From contig NZ_JAFCKB010000017.1 of assembly GCF_018130615.1 (NCBI RefSeq), positions 113,392 to 177,391 of the forward strand: a stretch of DNA of 64,000 bases, in the 5' to 3' direction. The translations under genes were made by a program, and so were the position numbers. Below, piece after piece: positions 1 through 9,856 of this stretch. The first letter of the stretch is position 1; each line of letters opens with the position of its first letter. The notes below the pieces were generated by a model. That model saw nothing but the letters and a program-made list of their open reading frames with translations, had not been told where the DNA came from and searched no databases. Source of the DNA: Bradyrhizobium manausense (lineage in GTDB: Bacteria; Pseudomonadota; Alphaproteobacteria; Rhizobiales; Xanthobacteraceae).

Positions 1-1080
1 ATCGCATTCGATCCGTTCCTGTCGCCGGAGCGTGCCAAGGACATCGGTGTCGAGAAGGTCGATCTCGACGACCTGCTCAAGCGCGCCGACTTCATCACGC
101 TGCACACACCGCTGACCGAGAAGACCAAGAACATCATCGACGCGGCCGCGATCGCCAAGATGAAGAAGGGCGTGCGCCTGATCAACTGCGCCCGCGGCGG
201 CCTCGTCGACGAGCAGGCCGTGGTCGATGCGCTCAATTCCAAGCACATCGCCGGCGCCGCCTTCGACGTGTTCGTCGAGGAGCCCGCGAACACCAACGTG
301 CTGTTCGGCCATCCCAACGTGATCTGCACGCCGCATCTCGGCGCCTCCACCACGGAAGCGCAGGAGAACGTCGCGCTCCAGGTCGCCGAGCAGATGTCGG
401 ATTATCTGCTCACCGGCGCGATCTCGAACGCCGTCAACTTCCCGTCGATCACCGCGGAAGAAGCGCCGAAGCTGAAGCCGTTCATCGCGCTTGCCGAGAA
501 GCTCGGCTCGTTCGCCGGCCAGCTCACCGAAAGCGGCATCCTCAAGGTCGAGATCACCTATGAGGGCCATGTCGCCGAGATGAAGATCAAGGCGATCACC
601 TCGGCGGTGCTGTCGGGCCTGCTGCGGCCGATGCTGGGCGAGGTCAATGTGGTGTCCGCGCCGGTCGTCGCCAAGGAGCGCGGCATGGTGGTGGACGAGA
701 TCGTGCGCGCCGCGCAGAGCGATTACGAGAGCCTGATCACCGTCACGGTGGCGACGGAGCGCCAGGAGCGCTCGGTCTCCGGCACCGTGTACCATGACGG
801 CAAGCCACGATTGGTTGACGTCAAGGGCATCCGCGTCGACGCCGAGTTCGGCAAGTCGATGATCTACATCACCAACGAGGACAAGCCGGGCTTTATCGGC
901 CAGTTCGCGAGCCTGCTGGGCGATGCCAAGATCAACATTGCCACCTTCCATCTCGGCCGCGTTGCGCCCGGCAGCGATGCGATCGCGCTGGTCGAGGTCG
1001 ACGGTGCGGTGCCGGCGGACCTGCTCGCCAAGGTGCAGGCCCTGCCGCAGGTCAAGCAGGCCAAGGCACTGAGGTTCTGA
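1..1080 (+). CDS. serA: D-3-phosphoglycerate dehydrogenase, 3' part
   Basis: Oxidises 3-phosphoglycerate to 3-phosphohydroxypyruvate with NAD, the first step of serine synthesis in the cytoplasm. The frame is open from base 1, so the start and the beginning of the catalytic domain lie outside the window. The visible part has the dehydrogenase core (INCARGGLVDEQ, then a HLGAST motif with the catalytic His), the intervening domain, and a C-terminal ACT domain (IYITNEDKPGFIGQFASLLG) that in this family binds serine for feedback. The gene ends at a TGA 39 bases before a convergent operon. The length and the ACT domain identify the long form. The assignment is secure. Confidence 0.95.
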   Translation: MAFDPFLSPERAKDIGVEKVDLDDLLKRADFITLHTPLTEKTKNIIDAAAIAKMKKGVRLINCARGGLVDEQAVVDALNSKHIAGAAFDVFVEEPANTNVLFGHPNVICTPHLGASTTEAQENVALQVAEQMSDYLLTGAISNAVNFPSITAEEAPKLKPFIALAEKLGSFAGQLTESGILKVEITYEGHVAEMKIKAITSAVLSGLLRPMLGEVNVVSAPVVAKERGMVVDEIVRAAQSDYESLITVTVATERQERSVSGTVYHDGKPRLVDVKGIRVDAEFGKSMIYITNEDKPGFIGQFASLLGDAKINIATFHLGRVAPGSDAIALVEVDGAVPADLLAKVQALPQVKQAKALRF

Positions 1081-1119
1081 GGCGTATCAGCAGAACGCGC
1101 TGACGCTGCTCCGGCAGCG

Positions 1120-2055
1120 TCAGCGATCGAAGCCGTAAAGCCGCGCCGGATTGTCGACCAGGATTGCATCGCGCGTCTTTTCATTGCCGGCCCACGCTGC
1201 GAGCAGGTCGAACAGCTCTGCGTCATCGGGCTTGTGCTTCTCGGTGACATGGGGCCAGTCGCTGCCCCAGACCAGGCGATCGGGCGCGATCTTGACGAAG
1301 GCCTGCGCGGTTCGCGTCGCGTCGGCATAGGGCGGGCCCTGCTCGGTGTTGAGATAGGCGCCGGCGAGCTTCACCCAGGCGCGGCCCTTGCTCGCGAGAT
1401 CGGCGATGACGCCGAAGGCCGGATGGTCCGGCCCCTGTTTCGGCGGAAGCCGCCCCATATGATCGAATACGATTCCGCAGGGCAGGCGGCCGAGCATAGC
1501 CGACGTCTCGACGATCTGGTCGCCGGACATGTGAAGCTGGACGTGCCAGCCTAGATCGGCGATGCGCCTGGCCAGCGGTTCGATCATGTCGATTGTGGTC
1601 ACCGTGTCGCTCGGATTCCAGACGCTGAAGCGAAGTCCGCGGATGCCGCCGGCATCGAGCCGCTTCAGCTCCGCATCCGTCACGCCGGGATGACAGACCC
1701 CGACGCCCCGTCCGTTCTTGCCGAGCCGGCTGAGGGCATCGAGGATGCAGGCATGGTCGGTGCGGTGATATTTCGGCTGCACCGGAACCGCGCGCGCCGT
1801 GCCGATGCGGCGCTGATGCAGCACATAGTCATCGAAGGTCGAGCCTGCCGGCTTGGCGCTTTCCGGTGTCGGAAAGCGGGGATCGATGATGTGGAAATGC
1901 GCGTCGCAGGCGTTCGCCGGTGCCTTTGTCTTCGGCGCCTCGGCGCCGGATGAATTGGGGATCGTGTCGGCTGCCGCATGACGCGACTGAGCGAGCCCCG
2001 CGGTGGTTGCGGCGGCTGCCGTGACGAATGTCCTTCGTGTCATCTGGTGCGGCAT
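1120..2055 (-). CDS. Tat-exported amidohydrolase (2-pyrone-4,6-dicarboxylate lactonase-like)
   Basis: A 311-residue TIM-barrel hydrolase of the amidohydrolase-2 family, the group that includes the lactonase LigI. The N-terminus carries a twin-arginine signal (MTRRTFV followed by an Ala-rich stretch, cut near residue 29), so the enzyme is probably periplasmic. Visible landmarks are CDAHFHIIDPRFP near residue 49, LHMSG, FDHMGRLPP and the late WGSDWPH motif with the conserved Asp. The ATG at 2055 has GGAG seven bases upstream. It is the last gene of a four-gene operon, 12 bases behind the CoA-transferase. The substrate is unknown; lactone opening is inferred from family and context. Confidence 0.8.
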   Translation of the reverse strand: MPHQMTRRTFVTAAAATTAGLAQSRHAAADTIPNSSGAEAPKTKAPANACDAHFHIIDPRFPTPESAKPAGSTFDDYVLHQRRIGTARAVPVQPKYHRTDHACILDALSRLGKNGRGVGVCHPGVTDAELKRLDAGGIRGLRFSVWNPSDTVTTIDMIEPLARRIADLGWHVQLHMSGDQIVETSAMLGRLPCGIVFDHMGRLPPKQGPDHPAFGVIADLASKGRAWVKLAGAYLNTEQGPPYADATRTAQAFVKIAPDRLVWGSDWPHVTEKHKPDDAELFDLLAAWAGNEKTRDAILVDNPARLYGFDR

Positions 2056-2067
2056 CGAAATTCTCCG

Positions 2068-3333
2068 TTACGGACTGGAATGGCGTTTGGCCGTCGCGGC
2101 CTCGGTCGTGTCTTCGCAGACCACATTGGCCTCGCGCAGTGCCGCGTAGCCGTCGTCGCCAATGCCGATTTCGCGGAGCAGCTCCCGATTGTGCTGGCCG
2201 AGCGCCGGCGCCGGCGTCCGGATCGTGCCTGGCGTCTGCGACAGCCGCGGCACCACATGGTGCATCGGGAGCTGCCCCATGTCCGGGTCCGGATAGTCGG
2301 CGATCAGCTCGCGGGCGATGACGTGCGGATCTGCCATGATCTGCGGGGTGTCGTAGATCGGGCCGATCGTGACCTCGGCTTGCTCGAAGAAAGCGACGTT
2401 CTCGGCCTGCGTCCGTGCTCCGATGAACTCGCCGATGATGGCGTCCAGCTCGTCGGCATGAAGCAGGCGGTCGGCATTGGTGCGGAAGCGCGGGTCGTCG
2501 ACCAGCTCCGGGCGGCCGATAGCGCGGAGCAGCCGCTCGGCCATCTTCTGGATCGAGCCGGACAGGCTGACATAGTGTCCGTCGCTGCATTTATAGGCGT
2601 TGCGCGGAGCCGAATTGGTGGAGCGGCTGCCGGTGCGCGGCTTGACCTTGCCGGTGAGCCGGTAGTTCGCGGCCTGCGGGCTGAGGATCGCGAACAGCGG
2701 ATCGAGCAGCGGCAGGTCGACGACCTGGCCGCGGCCACCCTTCATCTCGACCTCGCGCAGCGCGATCATGGCGGCGGAGGCGCCATAGAGGCCGGCGACG
2801 CCGTCGGCAAGATACATCGGGGGTAACACCGGTTCGCGGTCGGCAAAACCGTTGATGGCGGCGAATCCCGACACGCCCTCGATCACGGTGCCGAAGCCGG
2901 GGCGCTGCGCGTAGGGACCGTCCTGCCCCCAGCCGGAAATCCGGATGATGACCAGCGACGGATTGAGCGCCAGCAGCGTCTCCGGCGACAGTCCCATCTT
3001 TTCCAGAACGCCGGGGCGGAAGCTCTCGATGAAGATCCGGGTCGATGGCACCAGCTTCCGGATGATGTCGATCGCGCGCGGATCGCGCAGCGACAGGCAC
3101 AGGCTCTTCTTGTTGCGCGAATAGACTTTCCAGTGGGTCTCGACGCCCTCGGTTTTCCAGGCGCGCAGCGTGTCCCCTTCGGGCGGCTCGACCTTGATCA
3201 CCTCGGCGCCGAAGTCGCCGAGGATCTGGGTCAGCACGTTGCCGGCGAACAGCCGCGACAGGTCGAGGATACGGACACCATCCAGCGTGCCGCTGCGACC
3301 GGGCTCATAATCGCGGGCGTGCAATTGGCTCAT
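2068..3333 (-). CDS. CaiB/BaiF family CoA-transferase
   Basis: A 421-residue family III CoA-transferase that moves CoA between carboxylic acids, acting in the cytoplasm. The N-terminus has the hallmark LDGVRILDLSRLFAGN, followed by GAEVIKVEPPEGD; the usual catalytic Asp region (MYLADGVAGLYGA) is present. The frame is open farther upstream, but that part antiparallels the lyase gene. The ATG at 3333 overlaps the stop of the upstream CitE-like gene as ATGA, so the two are translationally coupled. Together they suggest activation of an acid to its CoA ester and cleavage of that ester. The exact acid is not readable. Confidence 0.87.
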   Translation of the reverse strand: MSQLHARDYEPGRSGTLDGVRILDLSRLFAGNVLTQILGDFGAEVIKVEPPEGDTLRAWKTEGVETHWKVYSRNKKSLCLSLRDPRAIDIIRKLVPSTRIFIESFRPGVLEKMGLSPETLLALNPSLVIIRISGWGQDGPYAQRPGFGTVIEGVSGFAAINGFADREPVLPPMYLADGVAGLYGASAAMIALREVEMKGGRGQVVDLPLLDPLFAILSPQAANYRLTGKVKPRTGSRSTNSAPRNAYKCSDGHYVSLSGSIQKMAERLLRAIGRPELVDDPRFRTNADRLLHADELDAIIGEFIGARTQAENVAFFEQAEVTIGPIYDTPQIMADPHVIARELIADYPDPDMGQLPMHHVVPRLSQTPGTIRTPAPALGQHNRELLREIGIGDDGYAALREANVVCEDTTEAATAKRHSSP

Positions 3334-4193
3334 GGCTTGACCTCGGTTGCGATTGTGTCGGTCAGTGCAGCGACGGCGCGGGCGCGCTCGACGAACGGCT
3401 TGTCGATCATGTGGCCGTCGACCAGATAGGCGCCGATGCCGCGGGCGTCGGCGTCCGCAGCGGCGGTCACGACCTTGCGTGCCCATGCGATCTCGGTCGC
3501 GTCGGGCATGAATGTCTCGTTGGCGATCGCGATCTGGCTCGGATGGATGCAGCTCTTGCCGGCAAAGCCGTGCTTTCGTGCCGCCAGGCATTCGGCGCGG
3601 TAGCCGTCGATATCCTTGACCGCGGCAAAGGCGCCGTCATAGGCGGCGATCGCGCCTTCGGCGGCAGCGAAGCGGACCGCAAGCCGGATATGGGCGAGCG
3701 CGTCGCGGTCGGACCTGCTGATGCGGCAGGGCTCGAGCAGATCGGCATAGCCGATCTGCAGCCCCATCACGCGCGGATGCGAGGTGGCGAGTGCGGCGGC
3801 GTTCCGTAGGCCCTTGGGTGTCTCGACGTTGAGCAGCACGCCAACCTGTCGCGACGAAGTCTCCAGCCATTCGATCCGCGCGATAGCCTGGCTCACCGCA
3901 TCCGCGTCCTCGGCCATCGGCAGGTTGATGATATCGACCACGGCTCCGGCCAGCGCTTCGATGTCGGCGTCGAATTCGGCGGTGTCGAACGCGTTCACCC
4001 GGACCACGATGGATTTGCGGGTAGGCGGCAGCTCGCGCAGGAATCTGGCCAGCAGCGCACGCGCCTGCGATTTCTGGCTTTGGGCGACCGCGTCCTCGAG
4101 ATCGAACGACAGCGCGTCGGCGGCGGAGTTCAACGCCTTGTCGAACAGTTCGGGCCGCGAGGCCGGAACGAACAGCTTGCTTCGCATCAGCAT
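3330..4193 (-). CDS. HpcH/HpaI-CitE family CoA ester lyase
   Basis: A 287-residue member of the citrate lyase beta / malyl-CoA lyase family, which splits beta-hydroxyacyl-CoA esters (for example malyl- or citramalyl-CoA) using Mg2+. Family motifs are RSKLFVPASRPELFDKA at the start, DLEDAV (metal-binding acidic residues), VRVNAFDT, LLNVETPKGL with the catalytic Glu, and GKSCIHPSQI near the end. No citrate lyase alpha or gamma genes are present, so a stand-alone CoA ester lyase is more likely than citrate lyase. Two start ATGs lie two codons apart (4193 and 4187). It follows the transporter by 14 bases. Confidence 0.86.
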   Translation of the reverse strand: MLMRSKLFVPASRPELFDKALNSAADALSFDLEDAVAQSQKSQARALLARFLRELPPTRKSIVVRVNAFDTAEFDADIEALAGAVVDIINLPMAEDADAVSQAIARIEWLETSSRQVGVLLNVETPKGLRNAAALATSHPRVMGLQIGYADLLEPCRISRSDRDALAHIRLAVRFAAAEGAIAAYDGAFAAVKDIDGYRAECLAARKHGFAGKSCIHPSQIAIANETFMPDATEIAWARKVVTAAADADARGIGAYLVDGHMIDKPFVERARAVAALTDTIATEVKP

Positions 4194-4207
4194 GCCTGTC
4201 CCTCCGC

Positions 4208-5581
4208 TCAGATGACCCTGAAGTGGGCCATCGCGATGATCGCGAGCGTCACCGTGATGGCGCCACCGATTCGGGTCGCGACCTGCGCGAACGGCATCAG
4301 TTCCATTCGTTCGGCAGCGGTCAGGATCATGACGTCGCCGGTGCCGCCGAGGCCGCTGTGGCAGGCGTTCACGATCGCCGTCTCGATCGGATACATCCTC
4401 AGCAGGCGGCCGACATAGAATCCGCTCGCCGTCAGCGTCACGATGGTCGCGATGATGGTGATCAGATTGGCGGGGTGGAACGCTTCGACCAGTTCATGCC
4501 ATGGCGTCAGCGCCACCGCGGTGGAGAACAGCAGCGGATAGGTAACCGCGGTGACGAAGAAGCGAAACACGACGCGCGCGCCTTCCTCCAGCGAGGCCGG
4601 CACCGCCTTGAGCAGCTTGACGAGCACGACCAGGAACAGCATGGCGACCGGGGCCGGCAGGCCGATCAGGCTGTGAATCAGCGTGCCGAAGACGTAGATG
4701 GCGATGCCGGTGATGCCGCCGGCCGCGACGGTCGCGACGTCGACGCTGGTGACGCCAGCATGCGCGTGGTCGCGGACGGTATCCGTCGCAACGTCGGCGC
4801 CCGGCTGGAGCTGGCCGTCGCCGGTGAGATCCGGTCGCCGCTTGCCCAGCGAATTCAGGGCGCCGCAGCAGATGATGGCGACGAGGTTGCCGAAGAACAC
4901 CAGCGGCAGGATCTGGCCGAGCATGGCGCCCTGGTCGAGCCCCAGCGCCTCCGCATAACCGACCGAAAGCGGGATCGCGCCTTCGCCGACGCCGCCCGCC
5001 ATCACGGGGACGACGACATAGAGGATCGAGCGCCAGAAGCCGATCCCGCACAGCCAGCCGACCGCACCACCGACGCCGAGCGCGAGGATCGAGCCGCTCA
5101 CCAGCGGAATGAAGATCTTGATGAATCCCTGGATCAGCACGCGCCGGTCCATGCTCAGGATCGAGCCGACGACGACGGCGGTGATGAAGAGATAGATGAA
5201 GTTGGTGAACTTGGTGAAATTCGTCACCTGCTGCACCAGCGGCGCCGGCAGCAGCTGATGCGCGACCAGGAACGACGGCAGGAAGATCGTCACCAGCGAG
5301 GAGCCGCCGATCACGTTCAGGATCGGGATCCGCCGCCCGATCTCGGCGCAGGTGAAGCCGCCGGCGACGAGCACGGCGATCATCACCGTGACCTCGCCGG
5401 AAATCTTGCCCTTGAAAGAGAAGGCCGCGATCAGGCCGAGCAGGAGCAGATAGACCGGCAGCGGGATGATGCCGACCCTGATCTGCATCAATCGCTGCAG
5501 GACATTGGAGGTGGATGTCTCGGCCGTCGGCGCGCGCTCCGTGACCGGATGCATGGGACCTGCCACCGCATTGGTCGTCAT
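4208..5581 (-). CDS. 2-hydroxycarboxylate transporter (2HCT/CitS family)
   Basis: A 457-residue inner-membrane secondary transporter with about eleven hydrophobic segments. The two family-defining re-entrant loop signatures are visible: GGVGEGAIPLS in the first half and SGLGGTGDVMIL in the second, as in Na+-coupled citrate and malate carriers. It is the first gene of the minus-strand operon and faces a LysR regulator across 120 bases. The likely substrate is a 2-hydroxy-di- or tricarboxylate that the next two gene products activate and cleave. The substrate itself cannot be read from the sequence. Confidence 0.88.
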   Translation of the reverse strand: MTTNAVAGPMHPVTERAPTAETSTSNVLQRLMQIRVGIIPLPVYLLLLGLIAAFSFKGKISGEVTVMIAVLVAGGFTCAEIGRRIPILNVIGGSSLVTIFLPSFLVAHQLLPAPLVQQVTNFTKFTNFIYLFITAVVVGSILSMDRRVLIQGFIKIFIPLVSGSILALGVGGAVGWLCGIGFWRSILYVVVPVMAGGVGEGAIPLSVGYAEALGLDQGAMLGQILPLVFFGNLVAIICCGALNSLGKRRPDLTGDGQLQPGADVATDTVRDHAHAGVTSVDVATVAAGGITGIAIYVFGTLIHSLIGLPAPVAMLFLVVLVKLLKAVPASLEEGARVVFRFFVTAVTYPLLFSTAVALTPWHELVEAFHPANLITIIATIVTLTASGFYVGRLLRMYPIETAIVNACHSGLGGTGDVMILTAAERMELMPFAQVATRIGGAITVTLAIIAMAHFRVI

Positions 5582-5701
5582 CGTTCCCTCCTGAAGTTCC
5601 GATAGGCGCGGCCGGTTGCGTGTCCGGCCGTCGGGGCGACCTTGCGGGAGGCTACAGCTTGCGTAAAATGCATTAATTGCAATTTTTCATGAGAAATATG
5701 C
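5582..5701. promoter_or_regulatory. Divergent promoter region with paired ATGCAT sites
   Basis: The 120-base gap between the transporter operon and the LysR gene is AT-rich at its right end. It holds TGCA-TTAAT-TGCA at 5669-5681 and two ATGCAT hexamers at 5668-5673 and 5698-5703, 30 bases or about three helical turns apart. The second overlaps the LysR start codon. This is the expected place for a LysR binding site controlling both directions. The binding is inferred. Confidence 0.5.
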
Positions 5702-6601
5702 ATGAAGATCCCGATCGACGGCGTCCAGGCCTTCGTCCATGTCGCTGAGCTCGGCAGCTTCAATCGGGCGGCGGATCATCTCTTCATCACCCAGACCGCA
5801 TTGACGCGCCGCATCCAGCGGCTTGAGGCTTTTGTCGGGCTGCGTCTGATCGATCGCACCACGCGCTCGACGGCGTTGAGCCCGATGGGGAAGGATTTTC
5901 TGCCGCTGGCGCGCCGCATCGTCGATGACCTCGTCCATGGTCTCGACCGGCTGCGCACGACGTCGCGCCTCGGAGTCGGCGACGTCACGCTGGCGACGCT
6001 CCAATCGGTCGCGTTCCGGCAGTTGCCGTTGGCGCTGCGCATGTACGCCAGGAAGTATCCTCACAATCGCGTTCAGCTGCTCGAGCGGTCCGGCGCGCTC
6101 GTCACCGATGCGGTGCGCGAGGGCCGGGCCGACTTCGGTATCCACATCCAGCAGGAGGCCAATCCCGATCTCTCCGAGGAGATGCTGGTGCGCGATCCCT
6201 TTGTTCTGGTCTGTAGCCGCGCGCATCCGACCTCGAAGCTGAAACGGGTGACGTGGTCGAGCCTGGCGGGCATCGACCTCATCACGCTCGGCGGCGCCAG
6301 CGGCAACCGCCGCATCGTCGAGACGCAGCTCGTCAAGGCAGGGCTGGAGACGCGAGGCCGCTTCGCGGTCGAGAGCACGCCGAGTGCGATCGCGCTGGCG
6401 CGGGAGAATGTCGGCGCGGCAATCCTTCCCGCGGCAATGAACGCGACCGCGGTCGCGACCGGCTTGGTCGAGGTGCCACTGGTCGATCCGGTCCTGTACC
6501 GCACGATCGCTCTGGTGCGGCGGCGCAACGAGACGCTGTCACCTGCCGCCAGCGCACTCTACGGAATTATCAAGACACGGCTGTCGAGCGGCAGGCGATG
6601 A
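5702..6601 (+). CDS. LysR family transcriptional regulator of the divergent catabolic operon
   Basis: A 299-residue LysR-type protein. The N-terminal winged helix-turn-helix is clear (FVHVAELGSFNRAADHLF then TQTALTRRIQRLEAFVG), and the remainder is a periplasmic-binding-like effector domain. It starts with the ATG at 5702 just after an AT-rich stretch and is transcribed away from the 2HCT-CitE-CaiB-hydrolase operon. By family habit it would activate that operon in response to its substrate and repress itself. Confidence 0.88.
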   Translation: MKIPIDGVQAFVHVAELGSFNRAADHLFITQTALTRRIQRLEAFVGLRLIDRTTRSTALSPMGKDFLPLARRIVDDLVHGLDRLRTTSRLGVGDVTLATLQSVAFRQLPLALRMYARKYPHNRVQLLERSGALVTDAVREGRADFGIHIQQEANPDLSEEMLVRDPFVLVCSRAHPTSKLKRVTWSSLAGIDLITLGGASGNRRIVETQLVKAGLETRGRFAVESTPSAIALARENVGAAILPAAMNATAVATGLVEVPLVDPVLYRTIALVRRRNETLSPAASALYGIIKTRLSSGRR

Positions 6602-6719
6602 TATCGGGCAGTTCCGCTGGCCGGAAAATCGGGCGAAACGATTTCTGTTGCCTTGGTCGGATATCTGTACGAAGAGCGTCTGAAGAGCCACAATTGACGA
6701 TCCGACAAGGGAGAAAACA

Positions 6720-7892
<1,173 letters not shown>

Positions 7893-7912
7893 TCTGAACG
7901 CGCAGAGATGTG

Positions 7913-7947
7913 AAAGGCACGGCGCTTGCGGCGCGCCGTGCCTTTTT
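7913..7947 (+). terminator. Intrinsic terminator of the thiolase gene
   Basis: A 12-bp stem, AAAGGCACGGCG pairing with CGCCGTGCCTTT, followed by a run of five T, begins 20 bases after the thiolase stop. Confidence 0.9.
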
Positions 7948-8170
7948 CGTTGCGCATCCGGCGCCGCGAAACTATAAGCCTCGTGTCGGAAAAGGCAGAT
8001 TTGGTCTGGTCAGCCCAAATCCTTTCGGTAACGAAAGCTCTGGTCCTTGGCCTTGTGCACGAGATCCCCACGACGAACAGCGGGCGCCACGCAGGCGCTC
8101 AATTGTTCGTCCGTGTGATCCTCGAAGCTCTGGGAACGCTCCGGTCGAACATCGACCCGAGGAGCGTCTC

Positions 8171-9721
8171 ATGCAAACTCAATCCAAAAATCTCTACGAT
8201 GTCGTCATCGCCGGTGCCGGCCCGGTCGGCCTGTTCCTCGCCTGCGAGCTGCGGCTCGCCGGCCTCTCGGTGCTGGTGCTGGAGCAGGCGCAGGACCCGC
8301 ACGCTGCGCTGAAGCAGCTCCCGTTCGGCCTGCGCGGCCTGTCGATCCCGACAACCGAGGCCTTTCACCGGCGCGGCTTGCTCGACGAGATCGTCGCCGC
8401 CCAACGCGCGAAGTCAGGCGCGATCAGGAGCGCTGCGCACTGGATGCAGCAGGCGCGACGGCCCGCCGGCCATTTCGCCGGCATCCAGTTCTTTCAGGAT
8501 GATATCGATGCCGCGCAATGGTCCTGGCGCCTGCCGACCCCGGCCGATGCCGGCGTTGCCGTCGACATGGACACGCTCGAAACCGCTTTGGCGGTGCGCG
8601 CATGCAGCCTGGGCGCCGACATCAGGCGCGGGTCTGGCGTGAATGCGATTGCGGCCTCGGAGGATGACGTGACCGTGCAGGCGGCCGGGGAAACCTTTTG
8701 TGGACGCTGGCTCGTCGGTTGCGACGGCGGCCGCAGCACGGTGCGCAAATCTTGCGGATTCGACTTCGTCGGCACCGACCCCGAATTCACCGGCTATTCC
8801 ATCGAGGTCGAGCTGGCCGATGCGGAGAAACTCAGCCCCGGCCGCAACTACACGCCGACGGGCATGTACACCTACGCGCCATCAGGCACGATCGCGATGG
8901 TCGATTTCGACGGCGGTGCGTTTCACCGCACCGCGCCGATCAGGATCGAACATTTGCAGGGCGTCTTGCGCCGCGTCTCCTGCGCGGATGCCACCATCAC
9001 TGGGCTTCGACTTGCCGCCACATGGACGGATCGGGCCCGTCAGGCATCCAGCTATCGCAAAGGCCGCGTGTTGCTCGCGGGCGATGCCGCGCACACCCAT
9101 TCGCCGTTGGGTGGCCAGGGCCTCAATCTCGGTCTTGGCGATGCGATGAACCTCGGCTGGAAGCTGGCTGCGACCGTCCGTGGCCACGCGCCGGATCGTC
9201 TCCTCGACACCTATTCGCGCGAGCGGCATCCCGTCGGCGCGCAAATCCTTGACTGGTCGCGCGCGCAGGTCGCGATCATGCGGCCGACGCCGAGCGCCCG
9301 CGCGCTCCAGGCCATCGTCCGCGATCTCATCGCGACCCGCGACGGCGCGACCTATTTCGCCGAGCGCGTGCGCGGCGTTTCGCTGCGCTACGATCTTGGC
9401 GGCCGCCATCCGCTTGTCGGCCGCGGCGTTCCCGATTTCGAACTCGCTGACGGCACGACGACCGGAGACCGTCTCAGGGCAGCGAAAGGCCTGTTGCTCG
9501 ACTTCGACACGCGTGCGCCGCTTGGCGCGCTTGCAAGCGGCTGGGGTGATCGGATCGCGTATGTTGCGTGCGAGCCGAGGGACCGGTTGGGCCTGAGCGC
9601 CGTGCTGGTGCGCCCCGATGGTTTCGTTGCCTGGGCCGGCGACGGCGCCTCCGATCATGAGGAAGCGGCTGAGGCCGCGTTTCGATGGTTCGGCGAACCG
9701 ACGGCACGCAGAACTCCGTGA
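8171..9721 (+). CDS. FAD-dependent aromatic monooxygenase (PHBH/UbiH class)
   Basis: A 516-residue class A flavoprotein hydroxylase. The N-terminal Rossmann motif VIAGAGPVGLFLACELRLAG binds the ADP part of FAD; WLVGCDGGRSTVRK is the DG motif and LLAGDAAHTHSPLGGQGLN is the GD motif. The C-terminal 120 residues resemble the thioredoxin-like tail of phenol-hydroxylase-type enzymes. The frame is open to 7910, but the ATG at 8171 is right because GAGGAG lies just upstream and FAD binding begins ten residues in. No aromatic pathway genes are adjacent, so the substrate is unknown. Confidence 0.87.
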   Translation: MQTQSKNLYDVVIAGAGPVGLFLACELRLAGLSVLVLEQAQDPHAALKQLPFGLRGLSIPTTEAFHRRGLLDEIVAAQRAKSGAIRSAAHWMQQARRPAGHFAGIQFFQDDIDAAQWSWRLPTPADAGVAVDMDTLETALAVRACSLGADIRRGSGVNAIAASEDDVTVQAAGETFCGRWLVGCDGGRSTVRKSCGFDFVGTDPEFTGYSIEVELADAEKLSPGRNYTPTGMYTYAPSGTIAMVDFDGGAFHRTAPIRIEHLQGVLRRVSCADATITGLRLAATWTDRARQASSYRKGRVLLAGDAAHTHSPLGGQGLNLGLGDAMNLGWKLAATVRGHAPDRLLDTYSRERHPVGAQILDWSRAQVAIMRPTPSARALQAIVRDLIATRDGATYFAERVRGVSLRYDLGGRHPLVGRGVPDFELADGTTTGDRLRAAKGLLLDFDTRAPLGALASGWGDRIAYVACEPRDRLGLSAVLVRPDGFVAWAGDGASDHEEAAEAAFRWFGEPTARRTP

Positions 9722-9856
9722 GCGCCACAAAAGCCGGCTGTGCACCTTTGCGTGCATTGTGTCACAATGCACGTAATCTTACGTGCCCGCAAATTAACGG
9801 AAGTTTTCATCCGTTGGCGCCTCATCAACCGCATTGATCACAACCGGTTTTCAACG

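Noticed and set aside
2068-3591. Longer start for the CoA-transferase at 3591
   Set aside because: The extra 86 residues overlap the CitE-like gene and are Arg-rich shadow; the ATGA coupling at 3330-3333 gives the start.
3330-4193. Citrate lyase beta subunit
   Set aside because: No alpha or gamma subunit or CitX/CitG genes are nearby; a stand-alone CoA ester lyase next to a CoA-transferase fits better.
4223-5605. A 460-codon plus-strand open frame opposite the 2HCT transporter
   Set aside because: It is the GC-rich mirror of a clear transporter gene, has a biased Arg/Asp/His composition and no family resemblance.
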